From positions 1-7,894 of the forward strand of contig JAIRKX010000198.1 in assembly GCA_031259805.1 (NCBI GenBank): a DNA stretch of 7,894 bases. Direction: 5' to 3'. The notes beneath the pieces are model-generated. The model ran no database searches. It saw only the letters and a program-made list of their open reading frames with translations, and was not told the origin of the DNA. Positions 6,222-7,894 of the stretch are shown here, piece by piece; positions within the stretch are counted from its first letter, which is position 1; each line of letters begins with the position of its first letter. The translations under genes and the position numbers were made by a program. This stretch comes from Prevotellaceae bacterium. Its GTDB lineage: Bacteria > Bacteroidota > Bacteroidia > Bacteroidales > UBA932.

Positions 6222-6260
6222 AAAAAACCTCCCGAACCTACCACGCGATACGTTCGGGAG
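6222..6260 (-). terminator. Intrinsic terminator or attenuator between rpmA and serS
   Basis: On the minus strand CTCCCGAAC (plus coordinates 6260-6252) pairs with GTTCGGGAG (6237-6229) around a 14-base loop, followed after one base by six T (6227-6222). The 9-bp stem and T-run form a plausible rho-independent terminator placed 26 bases after the rpmA stop. Because serS follows at once in the same direction, partial termination would set the ratio of ribosomal protein to serS-ruvC expression. Confidence 0.85.
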
Positions 6261-6286
6261 ATAAATCCATCTATCTTGCCGGACGA

Positions 6287-6544
6287 CTACACCACCGGCA
6301 ATACCGATACGTATGACCGGTCGTTTCTTCTCTTGCGGAAACTTACTGTGCCGTCAATCAAGGCAAACAGTGTGTGATCGCGCCCGATACCTACGTTGTC
6401 GCCCGGATAGTGAACCGTTCCGCGTTGCCGTACAAGAATATTACCGGCTTTGGCGAACTGCCCGCCGAATAATTTTACGCCTAATCGTTTGCTATGTGAT
6501 TCGCGCCCGTTCTTTGAACTGCCGACGCCTTTTTTATGTGCCAT
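6287..6544 (-). CDS. rpmA: 50S ribosomal protein bL27
   Basis: An 85-residue bL27, the usual full length. The N-terminus MAHKKGVGSSKNGRESHSKRLGVKLFGGQ is the conserved tail that reaches toward the peptidyl transferase centre, followed by the conserved ILVRQRGTVHYPGDNVGIGRDHTLFALIDG core. The mature-type N-terminus MAHKKG is encoded directly, with no cleavable leader like that of Firmicutes bL27. It lies 21 bases downstream of rplU on the same strand, the standard rplU-rpmA pair, and is followed by an intrinsic terminator. Confidence 0.98.
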   Translation of the reverse strand: MAHKKGVGSSKNGRESHSKRLGVKLFGGQFAKAGNILVRQRGTVHYPGDNVGIGRDHTLFALIDGTVSFRKRRNDRSYVSVLPVV

Positions 6545-6565
6545 AATCTATCTCTTTTACTATTT

Positions 6566-6961
6566 TTACTCTTCTTCCGATTTAGTTTCCGGTTCGATTA
6601 CTACCGGCGTGGCTGTTTCCGGTTCTTTTGCTTCGGGTGTTACCGCGTTGCCGATAGTTATTTCGTCAATCCGGATTTGTGTCAATGACTGACGATGCCC
6701 ATTTTTCTTTTTGTACCCTTTGCGGCGTTTTTTCTTGAAGACGATCACTTTGTCGCCTTTCACATGCTGCAAAATGGTGGCGGTAATTTCGGCGCCTTCG
6801 ACGGTCGGTGTACCGACTTTTACGTCGCCGTCGTTGTCCGTGAGCAATACGTTATTGAAACGTACCTTGTCGTTGTCTTCTCCCGCAAGGCGATGAACAT
6901 ACAACTTTTTCCCTTGTTCTACGTTAAACTGAAATCCTGCAATGTCTACAATTGCGTACAT
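6566..6961 (-). CDS. rplU: 50S ribosomal protein bL21 with acidic C-terminal extension
   Basis: bL21 binds 23S rRNA in the large subunit. The core occupies residues 1 to about 105: MYAIVDIAGFQFNVEQGKKLYVHRL at the start, the VKVGTPTVEGAEITATILQH segment, and the basic KKKRRKGYKKKNGHRQSLTQIRIDEI region that contacts rRNA. After the core, residues 106-131 form an extension rich in Glu, Pro and Thr ending KSEEE. The E. coli protein has 103 residues, so about 26 are added; acidic tails on bL21 occur elsewhere in the Bacteroidota. The residue after AG at the start is Phe, where many family members have Gln or Lys. A promoter and a structured leader lie upstream. Confidence 0.97.
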   Translation of the reverse strand: MYAIVDIAGFQFNVEQGKKLYVHRLAGEDNDKVRFNNVLLTDNDGDVKVGTPTVEGAEITATILQHVKGDKVIVFKKKRRKGYKKKNGHRQSLTQIRIDEITIGNAVTPEAKEPETATPVVIEPETKSEEE

Positions 6962-6983
6962 AAATACTATAATTTTACGTTTT

Positions 6984-7067
6984 CGGCAGTAAGCGGCGCC
7001 GCATAGCCGCGCTCTTAGTCATAGCTTAGTTGCCGTTGTTCCGATTTGCTTCTTTTTTAAAAATCGG
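6984..7067 (-). promoter_or_regulatory. Structured 5' leader of rplU-rpmA (candidate autoregulatory leader)
   Basis: The predicted transcript start near 7065 leaves about 100 untranslated bases before rplU. Within it, CCGATTT/AAATCGG (7041-7047 and 7061-7067) form a 7-bp inverted repeat. A bulged long stem pairs 6984-6988 with 7031-7035 and 6990-6993 with 7025-7028, and it encloses GCGGC/GCCGC (6993-6997 with 7006-7010, sharing one base with the outer stem). L21 leader RNAs that regulate rplU are known in Firmicutes; an equivalent here is inference from position and folding potential only. Confidence 0.45.
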
Positions 7068-7071
7068 GCTG

Positions 7072-7102
7072 CAAAGGTATAAAAATTTTCAATAGGCACA
7101 AA
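7072..7102 (-). promoter_or_regulatory. Bacteroidota-type promoter for rplU-rpmA
   Basis: On the minus strand TTTG (7102-7099) is followed after 19 bases by TATACCTTTG, which contains TAnnTTTG (7079-7072). This matches the known Bacteroidota pattern of TTTG near -33 and TAnnTTTG near -7 with about 19-base spacing. The promoter begins only 2 bases after the stop codon of the OmpH-like gene. Confidence 0.82.
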
Positions 7103-7104
7103 AT

Positions 7105-7725
7105 TTATTTCTTTGGCCGCACGTAAGAGGCATTCAACCCGTCCTTGACTTCCTGCGTAATATTGAGTCCCGGATGGCCTTGCAGGATGACATTGGTCGA
7201 CGCATTGGTGCTAATAATCAACGAATAGTTACGTTCTTTGTTGTATTCCTGCAGATAGGTAACAATGGCGTCGTAAATACGGCGAAGCATAACGGCTTCT
7301 TCTTCGGCCAGTTCTCCGCGCAGTTTTTCGCTGTACGTGGCCAATTCCTGTTGTTTTTGCGCCAGTTGCTGTTCTTGCTGCTCGGCCTGCGAACGGGTTA
7401 TTAGCCCTTTGGTTACTTTTTCCCGATAGTCGTTGACGCTGCGTTCAAATGTTTTACTGCGTTTCGATAAATCGTCTTCCATGCCTTTCGCTCTGGTTTC
7501 CAGGTCATCTTTCAAATCATGGAACATATCGTACCCATTGATTAACGAGTCAATCTGGATATACACCACACTTCCTTCAGGCGCAGCCTCGCCGGTGGCC
7601 AGGACAATTTCGCCCGGTACGTTACCTGCAGGCTTACCGAAATCGCCGGCACAGAAGTATAATACATATAATCCGGCCACGGCCAACGTCAGAATAATTC
7701 CTGCAATAAGTTCTATTTTTTTCAT
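7105..7725 (-). CDS. OmpH/Skp-family periplasmic chaperone-like protein
   Basis: A 206-residue protein of the OmpH/Skp family, whose members hold unfolded outer-membrane proteins in the periplasm. Residues 5-24 form one hydrophobic segment (signal peptide or membrane anchor). A low-complexity linker follows (26-50), then the family's first strand VVYIQIDSLINGYDMF (53-68), where Bacteroidota homologues have an xAYVNxDxLL motif. Residues of about 69-165 form a long charged, Gln-rich coiled coil (the Skp tentacle arms). The NYSLIISTNAS strand (166-176) closes the fold. Cys25 just after the hydrophobic segment is not in a good lipobox. Skp itself is about 160 residues; the extra length is the anchor and linker. 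The gene has its own promoter upstream and is followed almost at once by the rplU promoter. I leave the gene symbol blank because Bacteroidota often carry several paralogues. Confidence 0.88.
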   Translation of the reverse strand: MKKIELIAGIILTLAVAGLYVLYFCAGDFGKPAGNVPGEIVLATGEAAPEGSVVYIQIDSLINGYDMFHDLKDDLETRAKGMEDDLSKRSKTFERSVNDYREKVTKGLITRSQAEQQEQQLAQKQQELATYSEKLRGELAEEEAVMLRRIYDAIVTYLQEYNKERNYSLIISTNASTNVILQGHPGLNITQEVKDGLNASYVRPKK

Positions 7726-7745
7726 TTTATTAATTTTTTGGTCTG

Positions 7746-7775
7746 CAAAGCTACGAATATTTTTTTAATCACAAA
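7746..7775 (-). promoter_or_regulatory. Bacteroidota-type promoter for the OmpH-like gene
   Basis: On the minus strand TTTG (7775-7772) is followed after 18 bases by TAGCTTTG (7753-7746), matching TAnnTTTG. The start codon is at 7725, so the predicted 5' leader is only about 14 bases. This and the rplU promoter share the same architecture, which supports both calls. Confidence 0.8.
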
Positions 7776-7832
7776 ATACGGAACGCGATAAATAGCGTAA
7801 ACACGTTATAAAGAGTGTATTTTAAATTGCCG

Positions 7833-7871
7833 CAAAAGAAAGAGGAAAATCGCTATCGCTCCTTTCTTTTG
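7833..7871. other. 10-bp inverted repeat at the right edge (possible terminator of a flanking gene)
   Basis: CAAAAGAAAG (7833-7842) is the exact reverse complement of CTTTCTTTTG (7862-7871), with a 19-base spacer containing two ATCGCT copies. The minus-strand arm ends in a T-rich run (CTTTCTTTT), so it may end a minus-strand transcript that starts beyond the window. The remaining bases of 7776-7894 show no gene that I can support. Confidence 0.5.
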
Positions 7872-7894
7872 AAGGGATAAATAAGAAACCGGAG

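Noticed and set aside
6962..7104. tRNA or other stable RNA gene in the GC-rich part upstream of rplU
   Set aside because: No cloverleaf or T-arm consensus can be drawn; the hairpins fit a leader better.

Overview
The window looks like a chromosomal segment from a member of the Bacteroidota, probably the order Bacteroidales. The evidence is of three kinds. First, two upstream regions on the minus strand match the Bacteroidota promoter pattern (TTTG about 18-19 bases before TAnnTTTG). Second, there are lineage-typical proteins: an HU-like plus DUF4469 protein, a Big_2/discoidin surface lipoprotein and an OmpH/Skp-like protein with an N-terminal anchor. Third, the housekeeping proteins (RuvC, SerS, bL21, bL27) are of Bacteroidales type. 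I cannot name the genus from sequence alone.

Left half (1-4065, all on +): an accessory, cell-surface-oriented gene group. It starts with the C-terminal 124 residues of a protein resembling the end of Bacteroidota GH18 endoglycosidase-like proteins. A beta-propeller-like lipoprotein with Asp-box motifs follows after 14 bases. Next come an HU-like/DUF4469 protein, a 272-base gap holding a striking tandem array of six 23-24-base units built around GTATAC, and a 496-residue lipoprotein with three Big_2-like Ig domains and a C-terminal discoidin-like domain. A strong rho-independent terminator closes the block. The pattern fits the tail of a surface glycan-binding or glycan-degrading locus, but no SusC/SusD gene is visible here.

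Middle (4066-4287): a convergent junction without genes. It holds three hairpins: the terminator, a second perfect 12-bp stem without a T-tract, and a 16-bp inverted repeat flanked by an exact 12-base direct repeat.

Right half (4288-7725, all on -): core genes. Read in their own direction, the order is ompH-like, then rplU, rpmA, an intrinsic terminator, serS and ruvC. ompH and rplU each have their own Bacteroidota-type promoter. The rplU transcript would have a leader of about 100 nt that can fold, a candidate ribosomal-protein autoregulatory leader. serS begins 14 bases past the terminator T-tract with no clear promoter of its own, so serS-ruvC may depend on read-through. ruvC has no ATG at its expected N-terminus and probably uses TTG or GTG.

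I see no defence system, CRISPR array, tRNA, rRNA or transposase. The least explained parts are the GTATAC array, the hairpin cluster at the convergent junction, and the abrupt composition changes inside the Asp-box lipoprotein gene.
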